This document shows positions 21,901-33,573 of a DNA stretch of 64,000 bases, piece by piece. The notes under the pieces are model-generated. The model did no database searches and was not told where the DNA came from. It saw nothing but the letters and a program-made list of their open reading frames with translations. The number at the start of each line of letters is the position of its first letter. Positions within the stretch are counted from its first letter, which is position 1. This stretch comes from Norana najaformis (Eukaryota; Annelida; Clitellata; Crassiclitellata; Hormogastridae): contig OZ029921.1 in NCBI GenBank assembly GCA_964023275.1, positions 13,521,806-13,585,805 of the forward strand, read 5' to 3'. Made by a program: the position numbers and the translations under genes.

Positions 21901-24900
21901 AGTAGTGTTGTGATGAAACTTGGGTTAACCAGCAAGCTGAGTTCAAGGCTGCAAAGCTCAAAGAATTTGACATATTTGACATGTTTTATGATTTTTAAAG
22001 GCTCCCATAAGGTGCCATTCTTTTCCAAATGTGGTTTTAAACTAGATAATTTGAAAATATGGATACACACCAATAAAGGGTGATGTGGTAGCAGTGGTGA
22101 ACCGATACAGGCACACATATGTATGATGACTGCCATGCGACGGCTGTGTGGAGAACAGTCAACTTTCCTCTGCTGCTGCTGATGTCATAAACAGGCATGA
22201 CTATGAATGTATAATGGAATTGTCACCTGTCACCTAGGCATTTTCACTTTTCAGTCCCTTACTCTCTGCCTCTTGACTGCCATAGATGCTTGTGCTGGCA
22301 CATTTCTAACCAGATGAAGATTGTTTTTCCTGGGGCTGGACTGAATAGGTAGGCCTATTTGCTAAGAAAAATCTCAGTATTTCATCTTTTTGATAAGGAA
22401 CTGCTCCTAAGCACGTGGATGGTGTCTTGTTCCTTCTGAATTCTATTACAAGTTAGATAATTATTAGATGGCTTTTCTCTAGCCTTGCATCAAAAGGATT
22501 GCTCGGCTCCAAACTGCCAAAGTATCCTACTGCAAATTGTCCGATGGCATATCCCCATGACAGCAAACATGCAAATTGGCCAAATTGCTGGTGTCCCTCT
22601 GCAAATTGTCCGATAGCAAAATATCCATGACAGTTGACATGGAATTTGTCCAAAAACTATAAATTATATAAACTACAAATGCCAGTGATGAATATAGTCA
22701 ACGTAAATCATGTGATACGACATGTATGTGTTTCTGCACGGTAGTCATACCAATTATTACAACTGTAGCGTGGGTGTCACTTTGAAGAACTCCTTTACCT
22801 GTAGACTTGTTGTCTCTGAATTAATTTGAGAAAGGCCTTGTTGCCATGGCACATATTTTGTGGCTTTGTTGTTTTAGATGATGGAGGGACAGATGAAGAC
22901 TCTGAGTCTGAGCAACTGGATGCAGCTGCCTGATTCATCATTCGACAGATGGCTTCAAGATAATCGCAGGTACCTCAGCCTTTAATCATCTGGCATCTAC
23001 TTTTCAGGTTAATAAATGTAACATGACAGTATGTAAGCAAATCTGTTGTGCCCCTCGATACAAGCATACCTGGACTATCTGAGGTGTTCTGCATCCTTAT
23101 CTGCTGATATCTCGGCTCCATATTGACATGGAAGATTGTGGTCATCTACTGTACAACCCCTGGACTATGAATGTCAACCCGGATTGGATGCCAACTTTAT
23201 ATGAAGTGCAATCTGCCTTCATTTCATCATTTGGTGGTCTGCTGGCTCTAATGACCTTCCACCTAGTCTTTGCATCACCATTGTTCATCTTCCTTAACTC
23301 TACATTGTTTTTGGTGAATTGTTTGCTTTCATGTTCATGTTAGTTCAGGTGAAAACATACACTCAGAGTTTTCAGAAATATAGACATGTTATATATCATT
23401 TTATTCATATTTTATTGCTCAGCAATATTTGGTCAAGAAAAAGTTTCCCTCAGAGTTGATAAAAATATGAAAACTTTTTAAAAATCAGAATTATAAACTT
23501 GAAAATGCAATATGAATATCATGAACAGAGTGAAATGTAATCAGACACTGTGAAGTGTAGCAACTGATAAGGCAAACTTGTACCTACAGTTGTAGAGCTA
23601 AAACATAACTAATTTAGTCCAGAGATTAGCTACCATATATACTCTTACATAAGACAATCTTGTGGATAAGTCAAGGGCAGTTTTTGGGCCAAAAATTACA
23701 AAATTTGCTATGACCCATGGATAAGTTGAGGGTAAAACTTGGGGGTTATGAAATTCTTTGAATTCCATTATTTGGCTACAAATCCTAGAGACGAGCCCAA
23801 GACCTGTTGGCATCCAATTTGATTACCTAGGCCCGGATCGTGGACATAAAAAAGAACATTTTCACTTTATTAGCTTCAGAAAATCTCTTTTATTTATTTA
23901 TTAAATGAAGAATAAATTCTTATTCAAGTCCTCCAAAATTAATAAAGGGGCCCCAAGAGTCTTATTCAAATCCAGCAAAGTCCCATTCCTCATCGTCAGA
24001 ATGTCCAAATAAATAGTGAGACCGTTCTTCGGTGGTGTCATCAGCATAAATGTTATCTTTGCTATTGCCATCATTCTGTTGAATCATTATCCATAAGAAG
24101 CTCTTGTTTTCTTTTCACAACTCATTTTTGCTGTGGGTAAGAAGTTAATAATTCGATTCTTTTTTACATTACTGTAGTCTTAATGTTGGATACAAATACG
24201 ATATGTGAGTAATGGTTGAAGTGTTAAAAGTTTTCTTTTTTTAGGGCAAAAGATTCATTAGTCATTTGTTTGTTGAACCCAGCTTAGATATCAGATGACA
24301 AATTAAAATCGAATTAATGAACTGGGACCTATTGGAGAACTAACTAGCTTGCAGTAGCTTATATTGACATTTATAGCACTATCAGATTTAAGTTAAATGT
24401 AGGCCAATGATTTTGCTGCGATTTATTGAAATAGTAAAAGCATCTGAGCTAAGGCGTACAGACTCCTTTACCAGATACACAATATCAAGAAATAATTTAT
24501 TGCAGCAGATTTATTATCAACTCTACAAAACTACTGTGCCAAATGAAAGTTGCCTGAAAGTTTCTCATTTCTCCCAATGCGAAACTTCCTTTCTTTTGAC
24601 AATCAACACCTGGTTGCAAGTAATGCATGCTGCTAGTTTTGAATCCAAACCTACAAAACCTTAAAAATTCAAAGTAAATATTTATAAAATTTTTTATATA
24701 ATATAAATTTAAGATATTTAATACGGTTTGTAATAATTACCAGTACTTTTTTTCTGTGGTATGGCACACGATCATTTAGGCTGTTGCCTTGTCTTAGTAG
24801 ACTACTGTTAACTCGACTATGTAGCACATTAAATGTATAAAATTCTATGGAAACTAGCATTGACCCGTGGATAAGGCGACCCTGTATTTTAGGATGAATT

Positions 24901-27445
24901 TTAAGACTTAAATTATTTCTCGACTTATACGCGAGTATTTACAGTATATGCTTTTTCTAAAGTCATCATCTATGATGACTTCTGCCATCACTGTTGCTGT
25001 CTTCAAAATGAAGATGACCTTGTACATTTATTCTAAGTCGTCATTAATGATGACATCACTCCATAACCATTGCTGCTCCACCCCTCTGGAATAAATTTCT
25101 ACTAGAATTATGACAAAAGTCTGACCCATCTTACGAACTCGTCAACACTTTTCCCCCCTTACAGTCTCTGTGCAGGTCTTTCACTCAGTCTGAAAACACT
25201 CCTGATTCCTTCTCTTCACCTTATCTATCTTGTTGCTCCAGTTCTAACGCCATCCACCATAGACTGTCTGCCTGCCAGACCCTTGGATCTTGTTCTGGAA
25301 CCGAATCTGACCTTTCCTGCCTATCGGTTTTGTTTTGACTGAGTATCTGTGAATAAGCTGGTTCCCATGACTTAACTTTCCTTGAGCACTGTAGAAATCT
25401 TGAGTTTACGATTACAATCAATGATGACGTTTGCCATCGTACATTTGTTGCTGTTGCCGTCTTCAAATTCCAATATGTCCACATCGACAAAAGCATATGT
25501 TTCAAGAGGCTTCAGAACATCGACTGAATGATATAATTTATTTTGTTGGATATGGCTTACAAGTGAAAAAAGGATTTATCTACACAGAAGTGGCCAATAA
25601 TCAAAAAGAGGACATGACTATTTAAATTTTAAATGGCTGGATGTAAATTTTTGCCTCAAATATGGTCCAAAACGGCATTCATAATTTTACGAAAAACTTC
25701 GTTCACAGAATTTGTCCTCATGTACAATGTTTCACTAGCTAACAGAGTTAAACCCAGCAATTCTGCTCTATTCTTGACCAGTTAGGACTGGTACAGCGCT
25801 CGGTCGAGCCGTACAACAGCACTGAAGCCGGCTTAAAGTGGTCATGATCAGGAATGATTGCGTTGTGGGTATTACCAAAGTTAGTAGTGTTTCTAAATAT
25901 GTTCATGCACAATGTATTTCATTGGCTACCCACAGTGCATGAGATTTAAGATGCAAGCCAGCTGGTTGTTGTGCCTACCTACTTGCAGGAGCTTTGACAC
26001 CTTATCTGAGGTATGGCTGAAAACAGAGTCCTTCTCAGCATCGTCTGGGGAAAGCTGTTTTGTTTGTTTGCATGCACTTTTTATGCATTTTAACTGTGGA
26101 ACAATCTACCTGGAATGGCCATCCTCTAGAGTTCATCTGCTGGCATGGGAATAACTGAGTAGATATCATGATGTAGATGCTCTAAATAAATATAAATGGG
26201 GATTCTGTAGCACTTGCAAGGTCAATGAGAAGAATCGTGAAAAGGATCACTGAAGAAAATGATTAAAGGTGGTATTTTAAGGAGAATGTCAACTTTTGAC
26301 ATCTGCTTGGCTGTCGTCTTGTTGTCTGTGCTGTACATTTGATTTTGACTAGTGGCTTAGAAGATTTAAGTTAGATTTAACACCCTGCTATTGTAATTTC
26401 TACCTTCATAGATGTTTCTGATTGCTTATTTGTTTCCTTGTCTATCAGGTTAGATGACCCAGAAAAGTTTTCGAACCGAGCTCGGATGGAGGAAGTTCGT
26501 AGGTATTATGGCGAATATGTGCAGGAAAAGAACTTGAAGAAGTATTTCAGTAATCATTCAACTGTTACATCTGTGCAACGGATTCAGGAGTGTCTGCAGA
26601 ACATAGACGATGAAAGTGGTGAAGATTGTGTCAGCTGCTATGAGGGTTCAAAGAGTCAGCAGACGCTGTGGTTGGTGTTCGGTCATAAAGTGGTCTGTGA
26701 CGACAAAGAAGAGCCACAGGTGGAGGACTTCTGCTACAAGACACCAAATCTTGTGCTGGCAACTGGTGCTTTTGACCAGCCAAACATCCTGCAAGTGCCA
26801 GGAGAGGACATGCCATACGTCTGTCATTCATTGCCAGAGTTGGAGCAGCGTATTCAATCCGATCGGTTGATGTCGGAGTCGGATCCAGTAGTAGTTGTTG
26901 GTGCTGGGCTGAGTGCGGCCGATGCTGTCCTGCATCTTCTGAGCTTGAACATTTCGGTCATCCACATATTCCGCCGAAATGCTGATGATCCACAGATAAT
27001 CTATCGTCAGCTGCCACCAAAGCTGTATCCAGAATACCACACAGTCTATCGTCTGATGCAGGGTAGAGATACAGATGACCGGTACAAGAACTACTCAGTC
27101 ATGGAGATTGTGGAATTCACCGAAGACGGACAGGTGCTTCTCAGAAGTCGACAGTCGGGACTTGAGATGGTGCTGCAGGCTTCCTGTGTTGTTATTCTCA
27201 TTGGGTCACGGCCTGACTTATCCTTTATGCCAACAAACATTTTATGTAATCTGGGAATTGTGCCTGGTATGGGCATTCACAGTCAGCACAATCCGATTGA
27301 CGTGGACCCGTACACCTATCAGAGCAATCGCTACCTGGGTCTGTATGCTCTGGGCCCTTTGGTCGGAGATAACTTTGTTAGGTTTCTAAGAGGAGGTGCA
27401 CTTGGCATTGTCTCCCACCTCTGGCAGAAGCGGGAGATGACCTGA
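12949..27445 (+). CDS. OSGIN: OSGIN family protein (oxidative stress induced growth inhibitor), five coding exons
   Basis: The coding exons are 12949-13087, 16613-16746, 21625-21816, 22878-22969 and 26449-27445. All five have GT and AG borders and compatible phases (1, 0, 0, 2), giving about 517 residues; human OSGIN proteins are about 480-550. The first exon follows a good 3' splice site (TTCTGTTATGTTCAG) and opens with ATGATG, so the 5' UTR must include an unseen upstream exon. The FAD-type Rossmann motif VVVIGNGPSGICLSY spans the first intron. LEGRSPNPVSLLFD is a hallmark of the family. The last exon holds the second dinucleotide motif VVVVGAGLSAADAVLHL, FRRNADDP, LPPKLYPEYHTVY, NPIDVDPYTYQSNR and LYALGPLVGDNFVRF. 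OSGINs are flavin-monooxygenase-like proteins linked to oxidative stress and growth arrest; their catalytic activity is not settled. The introns (3.5, 4.9, 1.1 and 3.5 kb) hold repeats only. Which vertebrate paralogue is closer cannot be said. Confidence 0.95.
14165..14400 (-). mobile_element. LINE 3'-end fragment, antisense, in OSGIN intron 1
   Basis: The terminal module ACTTATATTTATAACGTGCC...CAAAGGACGCGTTACA followed by GAGTCTTAAGTTTTAATTT resembles the module at 19440 and 55640, in which a TTTATAA-GCGCC segment is followed by a short inverted GGCGC-like stretch and then a segment ending ...GTCTTAA/TTCAAG. It is strongly diverged; only the general order supports the call. Confidence 0.4.
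18811..19190. repeat. Minisatellite, four units of ~96 bp
   Basis: Four head-to-tail units begin near 18811, 18909, 19006 and 19101. Each has TTAGCC...AGTTTAAAGAAAT.AA, then AGAGTGACA, AACAGTCAATCA and AAATAAGAAATG. Units differ by substitutions and small indels, so the array is not young. It lies in OSGIN intron 2. Confidence 0.85.
19440..19745 (-). mobile_element. 5'-truncated LINE tail (RT C-terminus + 3' UTR), antisense
   Basis: On the minus strand one frame gives RTAAAQSRSFAYVGPTCWNR followed by LP. This is the conserved C-terminal signature of CR1/Jockey-group reverse transcriptases (R..A...RSF...GP..WN.LP). Farther on is FRMRLKT, and then the 3' UTR module ending near 19440 (AAGCGCCTCTTAGAGGATAA...). 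The rest of the element is missing. Confidence 0.75.
20900..21130 (-). mobile_element. LINE C-terminal fragment, antisense
   Basis: The minus-strand frame reads ...LPALVRSAYSAVTFRPGLKT, matching the end of CR1/Jockey-type ORF2 (LP..LR.A.S...FR..LKT.LF). It is diverged and frameshifted, and its borders are uncertain; the AT-rich flank to about 20540 may be part of it. Confidence 0.55.
22490..22645. repeat. Tandem duplication, ~75-bp unit
   Basis: CTGCAAATTGTCCGATGGCA with TATCCCCATGACAG is repeated as CTGCAAATTGTCCGATAGCA with AAATATCCATGACAG about 75 bp later, each preceded by a CAAA.TGGCC or CAAACTGCC element. It lies in OSGIN intron 3. The minus-strand frame reflects the duplication (YFAIGQFA / GYAIGQFA) but has no known homologue. 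Confidence 0.75.
23633..24944. mobile_element. TA-flanked CCGTATA element (copy 2), in OSGIN intron 4
   Basis: The left end is CCATATATACTCTTACATAAG and the right end ...CGACTTATACGCGAGTATTTACAG, with TA at 23631-23632 and 24945-24946. Subterminal GTGGATAAGTC.AGGG and its inverted counterpart GACCCGTGGATAAGGCGACC lie inside both ends. The length (1312 bp) is close to the copies at 8643 and 45324. It is more diverged and poorer in CG than they are. No open frame of note. Confidence 0.75.
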
Positions 27446-27694
27446 TTTGGGTTCTGTTTCTTTCAGAGTTTGGCCCCTGCCATAATAATGACATGATGGC
27501 GACTCTGCAACTGCAACTCATTTATAAAATATTTCCATTATTTTCTTCATGGCCTGTGTGAGTCCAAACTATGTATTTGTATACTGAGGCCTTAAATGTA
27601 TTAGGTAATCAGCATTAGTGATTTTTATGATTTACCTACGTTATTGCAATTTACCTCAGCCAGCCGTGTTCCTTTGACTCATGAACATTTTTTA

Positions 27695-27700
27695 AATAAA
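27695..27700 (+). terminator. Poly(A) signal AATAAA of OSGIN
   Basis: A canonical AATAAA stands 250 bp after the OSGIN stop codon and is followed by an A-run and a TTTATTTTAG stretch. It is the first such hexamer after the stop, giving a short 3' UTR. Confidence 0.7.
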
Positions 27701-27789
27701 AAAATACCGTCTTTCAACAAGTTTATTTTAGATCTTTAGTAGGGAAACTGATACAAAGAATAGTTTAAAAATTTCACTTTTACAGCATT

Positions 27790-27935
27790 GACTTACCTGC
27801 CGACCTTCGACGGGAGCTTCTCTCCTTCTCCCCCTCCCTCTTGAAGACCATATTATTCCCCAGTTCTTGGACGGGGCCGGGAGCGCCTCTGATGAGACTA
27901 CCTTGAAGCGGTGCATTACAAATTTACAATTACAG
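27790..27935 (+). mobile_element. LINE tail, sense orientation, just past OSGIN
   Basis: The reverse complement of this stretch contains GTAATTGTAAATTTGTAATG, CGCTTCAAGGTA.TCTCATCAGAGGCGCTCC and GTCTTCAAG. It lines up with 55640-55745 (ACTTCAAGGTATACTCATCAGAGGCACTCC...GTCTTCAAG). It is thus another copy of the same LINE 3' module, inserted in the opposite direction to most others in the window. Confidence 0.65.
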
Positions 27936-28510
27936 CAAGCAAAATAATTTCAGAAGTTTTTGTTGCAAAAAGAGAGACCTTTCCTATGATTTTGATTTAG
28001 TTCTTTAGATGTATATTGAACAGAAGGATACACAAACAGTATTGTCAGCCATAATGTATAAATTGTTTAGCCTGCAAAGGTAATAGTGGTGCATCATCTA
28101 ATGGTCATTTAGGGTTGCAGACTGCCTCGCCAAGTAAAGTATTTAAAAAATCACGAACATGACAACACAGAACCGAGTGAACTTTCCTGAGTTGAAGCAC
28201 GTTTTCAAATCACTGTTGAAAGCATGTAATATTGTACTGGAGCTTGCATCAAAAATGCATCTTTGCACGACTTGAGCTATGACATGTTATGTTGGCTTAT
28301 TTGTAACTCATAAACAGTTGTATGTAACTAAATGACTTGTAACCAATTGGCTTTGTTTTGGTTTTTAAAGCGGACTGCCATTTAGTGGACTGTGTGTTCA
28401 ATACAATGTCTTTTGATCCTGTGTTTAAGCATGACAATGGTTGTTGCACTGTTATGGTATATGATGACTTGAAAGGTTTCCTATGGATACTTCTAAAGTG
28501 GCCCTTTTTA

Positions 28511-28820
28511 GGCAGATGGCCACATGGTTTTGTTGATACGATGCCAACAGGCACAGTGAAGACAAATCTAATCCAGTTAATACTTGGATGGGTGACCATT
28601 CCAGGAACAGTGTCACCTGGTGCCCCTCAGCTCAATATCCTTTGTTGATTGGTAGATGAGTGCCACTGCAGTTGTCTCAGGTTAAAACAGGCATCCTGTC
28701 ATTGGATTGCTGTGGTCATATTTACACCTTGGTCAAATGATCCTTTGACCCGGCACCATGCTGCTGAGGACTGAACTTCTATACAGGCGTGTAAAAAAGT
28801 ACATTACCTTTACTTTTTAA
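28511..28820 (+). mobile_element. 5S-rRNA-derived SINE-like copy 1
   Basis: The head carries TTAATACTTGGATGGGTGACC at 28577-28597. This closely follows the 5S rRNA segment GGTTAGTACTTGGATGGGAGACC with the C-box region of its internal promoter, and GGAACA follows where 5S has GGGAATA. Before it come CACATGG and AACAGGCACAGTGAAGACAAATC. The body contains TGATCCTTTGACCC. The tail is TACATTACCTTTACTTTTT. A second copy on the minus strand at 35262-35567 shares head, body and tail, so the unit is about 305 bp. This structure resembles the 5S-derived SINE3 class described in fish, but the body looks unrelated to what I know of it. Confidence 0.65.
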
Positions 28821-31800
28821 CGTTTTAGAAGTAAACAAGTTTAAGCTGATTTTTTATGCTAATGGTATTAGGTAGTGTTAAAATAGTTCTTTAGCTGCTA
28901 AGCTGTTGTCAGATGATATATGGTATTCCTGTGCTTCCAATACTTCCATTGGAAGGAACTCTTATTGGGTCACATTTTGTATACTTGTCCAGTGTTTGCA
29001 TAAACTAAGATAGCCTGTTCTTTCCTAAGTCATTTGACACAGCTGAAGTGTTCTTCAGCCACAGAGTCACAAGAACTTACTTTATGATGATGATGATTTG
29101 AATTGTATCATTTGCATTTCATGCCATCTGCCATTATTTTACCTTACCAGAGAAGCCTGTATGCCCTGTTTTTTCTTTCTGTCTGGTTTATTTACTCAAC
29201 AGTGTTATGCTTTTTTTGAATATGTGTGAAAGAACCGACTATGTGTATCGTAGTCATACACTGTTTTGATAATTATGTTCATCCGAAAATTTCTTAAAGT
29301 GAGACATATTTGCTTTTTGTTTATTATATCTAATGAAAAACATATTTTGACATTTTGTAATTTGTGTTATGTTGCCTTTGCCATAATGAATAGGAACAAT
29401 ACCATCAAGCTGTTTCAACTTCATTCTGTAACTCTGATAGTTGTAAATATTTCTGACTATTTTGAGTTTACTATTGCGCTCTGCTAAACTGTTGCTCTAG
29501 TGCAGGTTTTTTGTTGTTTTGCAACAAAAATATCTGTTGAAAGCTGTGAACAAAGGTATTTTATGTTGTTCTGCAACAAAAATTACTGTTGAAAGCTGTG
29601 TGGAAAGGTATAGTAACAGTGATTCCTCATCATGTATTAAAAGCTACTTTTGTGGTATTGCCAAAGTAAACCTAGAAGGAAATGAATGTCGTTAGTGTCT
29701 AGACAGTTACCGTAAAACTTCTGGTAATGCCTCGGCAGCAATTGGAGACTGATGTTTAAAAGGGGCCTGCGTTTAATTACACAAATTGTTTTTACCCATG
29801 GTAAAATACTGTATTTGTTTTTTACCACAAATACCACTAACTGTACAGCTTAAACACAGTTCCATGTATTTCTTGGCTTCGTCTGCCATGTGACACAATC
29901 GAAGCACACACACTTCTACCCAGTATCTGTACCATACCAGTGTGCCTAGTGAGACCCAGTGTTTATTAGAGACAAGCGTTTCTGAGGCCCATAATGTAAA
30001 AGTAAAAGGTGGGGTCGATTGAATGGGTAATAGGGTGAATGGAAAAATCCAATATATAGCCGGGAGTGGAAAGTCTCGAATAACCTTGGCTTTGAAGTGG
30101 TTGCTTGTGACTGGGTTAGCATCATTTAGTATTTTCATCCTGAAGCATGTAGCACTTTTATAAGGGATTTGTGATCTTGTGGTTGAGCAGTGCATTACAA
30201 TTTCTATTTCATTTCAATTGTTTATATTGGCCCAAGTAATTTCTGATGACTTTCCTTGCAGTGATACAAGCAAACATCTGACTACATTAGAACAAATTCA
30301 AAACTGTAACTGGAAACCAAGATTATGCAATGCACTTTACAAATTAGAATGGCTCTTACCAATAAATTGTTTCAGGAGCACATTATTTCCTGTCCAGAAT
30401 AGCTTCATTGGGTGCCATACGCTATAACAGTGTTTCAGTTCTTCAGTGTTAGTTCGAGTCCCAGATGTGTTTGTTCAAGGGAACTGCATCTAATTTCTGC
30501 CTTGTAATTTATCTGAATATTCATCAATACGAAGATTATGTGGGTAAACAAGTTGAAACAGAGGAATTGAAGAACCGACAGAATGCACAGAACTTCGCAC
30601 TGAATTCCAAAGCTTTAGACCAGCCACTGAGTTGCCCTAGAGCTCAGCACTGTGTTGGTGCGAGGTAATGCACGAGTCAAATGTCCATTGATCGGAGTGT
30701 ACTGTTTATTGGTATTGGGGATGACAAAGGAGCAGAGATAGGCCAGCCGATTTAAACATAATACCTTGTAAACAATCACAGATTTTAAACTGGATTTATA
30801 TTCGATCAGCAGCAACGATTGCATCAACCATACATGGTCTATGGAAAGATTAGACGGGACAGATGAACCTTCTTCAGGATATGGCAAGTAGTTAGTTTAA
30901 GTAAAACTGCATTTATCAGAGCATTTAAAGTCTTGTGCATCTGCTATTGGTTCCATCTGTAGACTTGCAACATAAGAGTGATTTTGCCGCCTTCCCTCAT
31001 AAGTGATCGAAAGCAGCAAATGCTAAATGAAACAATCAAAATGAATGGAAAAACATAATTTCGAATTTATGCTAACCATCATTTAGTTTTAAATTCACAA
31101 ACTCAGTTCATGCTGTGGCAAATGTAATTCTGATTAGTTGCAGACATTGTTATGGAGAGTGAGGTTATTGCAAATGAATGTTTAAGTACTTCTCCTCAGC
31201 AGCATCAGCTACCCTGGTTGGTGTTGAAGAAACAACCAAGTGTTTGCATTTGCATTTTTCTAAATTTCCACACAAAATTCTGTTCTCCTAAAACAGACGA
31301 ATAATACAAGGGCACGTTTAACAGTTTAACAACACTAGCAGTCTAATCTGGAGATTTTCTAGCACTGTTATTGTAACACACATACAACATCAACTAATTG
31401 TCATGTTTAAGTAGAAGGCAAAATCCTCTGGACAGAAATTAGTCCAGATACAGCAGGTTACAAATACAACAAGACAGGTTATAAAGGATAAACAATCCAA
31501 AAAAGAATTTAAATTTACTCCAGGCTGGAACAACATCAGAGAAATGGCACAGCAGACAGAATGAGATAGCATATTCCAGAAGGAGAAGAAGGTTCAGCAA
31601 CCCAGTACTGTACTGGATTGTGGTACTGAAGAGTCAAACTCTCTTATGATTGAGTACAATATTTTTGACCGATAGTTGAGCACTGGTACATGGACAACAG
31701 ATATGCTCCAAGGAACCTCAGAGTAGAATTAAAGGGACCTAGAATTAAGTTTCACAGATTCTTGTTTATAACCAGGAGGATGTTCCTTGTCTTCCATTCT

Positions 31801-32289
31801 ACCTTCAGTGCTTTCTACTAGTGGCAATTAGAAATTAAAAGTTCATAAAGTTCATAAAGTTCCTATATACTCCACTGACTTTCAGTTGTAATGAGTTTTA
31901 CGACTCAGACGTTAACCTCCTCTTACAAGCTTTTCGGGAAATTTTTCAGACAAAGATGTGACAATTCAACAAACTACTAAAACTAAACTTTATGCTGAAA
32001 CAGTAATAGGCTACATGTTAGAAATGAACCAAGAAGAAACAGTATGCTGTCAGTGCACAGCCACCAAATACCTGCTCAAATTTACATAACTACAAAGGTT
32101 TCTGTAAGTGCAATCAGTGCCACAAACAACAAAATTAACAAAAACAAGTTCATAATTCATATAAATATGGAACAGATAAAACCAATTGACAGAATAATTC
32201 ATATTACTAATTGACTGCAGGACTGGCAGCAATGACCATCCAGGTCCCAAAAAAGAACTTAAATTAATCCACTGATAAAACTAATTGTC
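28821..32289. other. Intergenic region between the two convergent genes
   Basis: No gene is seen. The stretch holds a tandem duplication at 29509-29612. A diverged segment at about 31400-31620 may, on the minus strand, be another LINE C-terminus (ending KFKFF). The open frames of up to 140 codons (29773-30195 minus) show no motif. I found no convincing AATAAA on the minus strand just past the KIF15 stop, so the 3' end of that transcript is not placed. Confidence 0.5.
29509..29612. repeat. Tandem duplication, ~55-bp unit
   Basis: TTTTGCAACAAAAATATCTG followed by TTGAAAGCTGTG and AAAGGTAT is repeated as TTCTGCAACAAAAATTACTG, TTGAAAGCTGTG and AAAGGTAT. Two adjacent copies, nearly identical. Confidence 0.8.
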
Positions 32290-33573
32290 CTACAAAATCA
32301 CTTCTGCTGGAAATTCAGACGTCAAGCCCTTTGCACTAGATGGACCTTGTTGTGGTCTTGAAGACCTTGCTTTGCTGACTGTGTTTACCACCACACGCCG
32401 TGCTCGACTGCGAGCCACCTCTGACCGAGGCCATTCATCGATCAAACTTTTAAGGATAGGATCGTCGTCATTGGTCGGCGGCTCAGGTTCTCTCTTCAGA
32501 ATGCATTGAAATGTTGATGTTTTTGTGTTCTTTCCATTATCAGAGAAACATTTCTGTGCGTCCAGATGACAACTTCCCGACCAATGCAGTGACTCATCCT
32601 GAGAAGGAGTGAAGCTCTGTTGTGCATATGATTCAATAATCCTTGTTGGGTGAATTTCTTTGGTCCCTGAATTGTTCCACAAACTTTCAGGACTGCAGCA
32701 AGTTGACTTATTGCCTGTTATCTGCCCAGTGACTTTGCTTCTGTCAGCTCTGGAATCAGAATGGGGGTCACAGATTAACGAATTGTCAAGAGTGATCTCA
32801 AGGAATGACTGTTTTCGTTCAGACTGACCAGTCTGTTCTGTGACCAAGTAGTTTGACAAAACTTTTGGTGAAGAATGTGCAATCACTGGAGAGTATGTCT
32901 CATTAGGATCCAGTTCATAGATCAACTTCTGAGCCAAGTCAAAACCACTGTTCAAGGTCTGATGCATTTGCCTATCTGGATCAGCCACACAAGGACTCAG
33001 GTTTAGTAGAGGCAGTTGTATCCACTCTCTCACCTCCAAGGATCCTACACCTATGCCTTCAGTTTCACAAACTTGGGGAATGATCAACGATGACGATAAT
33101 CTTTGGGACAACCCCACTGTATCAAAGGAACTGATAATATCACTATTTTCACAAAATGAATCCTGCATGGAAAGACTTTTCTGGGCTTCACTATCTGGAA
33201 AATTGCCTACAGATGGCAATAAATAGAAAAAGCTTTCAGGAATTGGCATAACAGACTTCAATTCCGGCACTTTTTTCACCAGGTGATTTTCAGCACTGGC
33301 AGATGGCATAACAGCAGCTGAGGAACCACAAGATGGAAGAACCATCCCTTCAACATCGCATGAACACTCAACCCGGTACAATTCATTCAGCTCAGTCAGA
33401 ATCTGAATCAGGCCTATCTTAGTGTCGACATCATTTCCTACCTTTTCTAATTTGATGACTTGATCTTTGAGTCGATCAAGGTAGGCAATCTTCTGGAGGT
33501 GGTTCTGATGACCTGACAGTTTGGCATTTTCATTCAACTGGACACAAAGATCGGCTTCAAGTTTGTCCGTGAT
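32290..33573 (-). CDS. KIF15: Last KIF15 exon: GHQN box plus unrecognised ~380-residue tail
   Basis: This is an uninterrupted 427-codon exon. Residues 1-20 finish the coiled coil. Residues 21-45 are the GHQN box with a leucine-zipper-like run (YLDRLKDQVIKLEKVG). The remaining ~380 residues are rich in Ser, Pro, Glu and Asp and look disordered. They end in a basic cluster (SEVARSRARRVVVNTVSKA) and EFPAEVIL. In human KIF15 and HMMR only some tens of residues follow this box. The long open frame, with no stop in 1.3 kb of otherwise AT-rich DNA, shows it is really coded. SLIDEWPRSE and the basic cluster could be a docking or nuclear-localisation signal; that is inference. Confidence 0.8.
   Translation of the reverse strand: MTDKLEADLCVQLNENAKLSGHQNHLQKIAYLDRLKDQVIKLEKVGNDVDTKIGLIQILTELNELYRVECSCDVEGMVLPSCGSSAAVMPSASAENHLVKKVPELKSVMPIPESFFYLLPSVGNFPDSEAQKSLSMQDSFCENSDIISSFDTVGLSQRLSSSLIIPQVCETEGIGVGSLEVREWIQLPLLNLSPCVADPDRQMHQTLNSGFDLAQKLIYELDPNETYSPVIAHSSPKVLSNYLVTEQTGQSERKQSFLEITLDNSLICDPHSDSRADRSKVTGQITGNKSTCCSPESLWNNSGTKEIHPTRIIESYAQQSFTPSQDESLHWSGSCHLDAQKCFSDNGKNTKTSTFQCILKREPEPPTNDDDPILKSLIDEWPRSEVARSRARRVVVNTVSKARSSRPQQGPSSAKGLTSEFPAEVIL

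Noticed and set aside
25221-25505. 94-codon minus-strand frame in OSGIN intron 4
   Set aside because: No family motif. The neighbouring ATGATGAC / GTCTTCAAA similarity between about 24965 and 25425 is too weak to define a repeat.
29773-30195. 140-codon minus-strand frame in the intergenic region
   Set aside because: Composition is like random AT-rich sequence, with no motif or repeat relation and no splice context.
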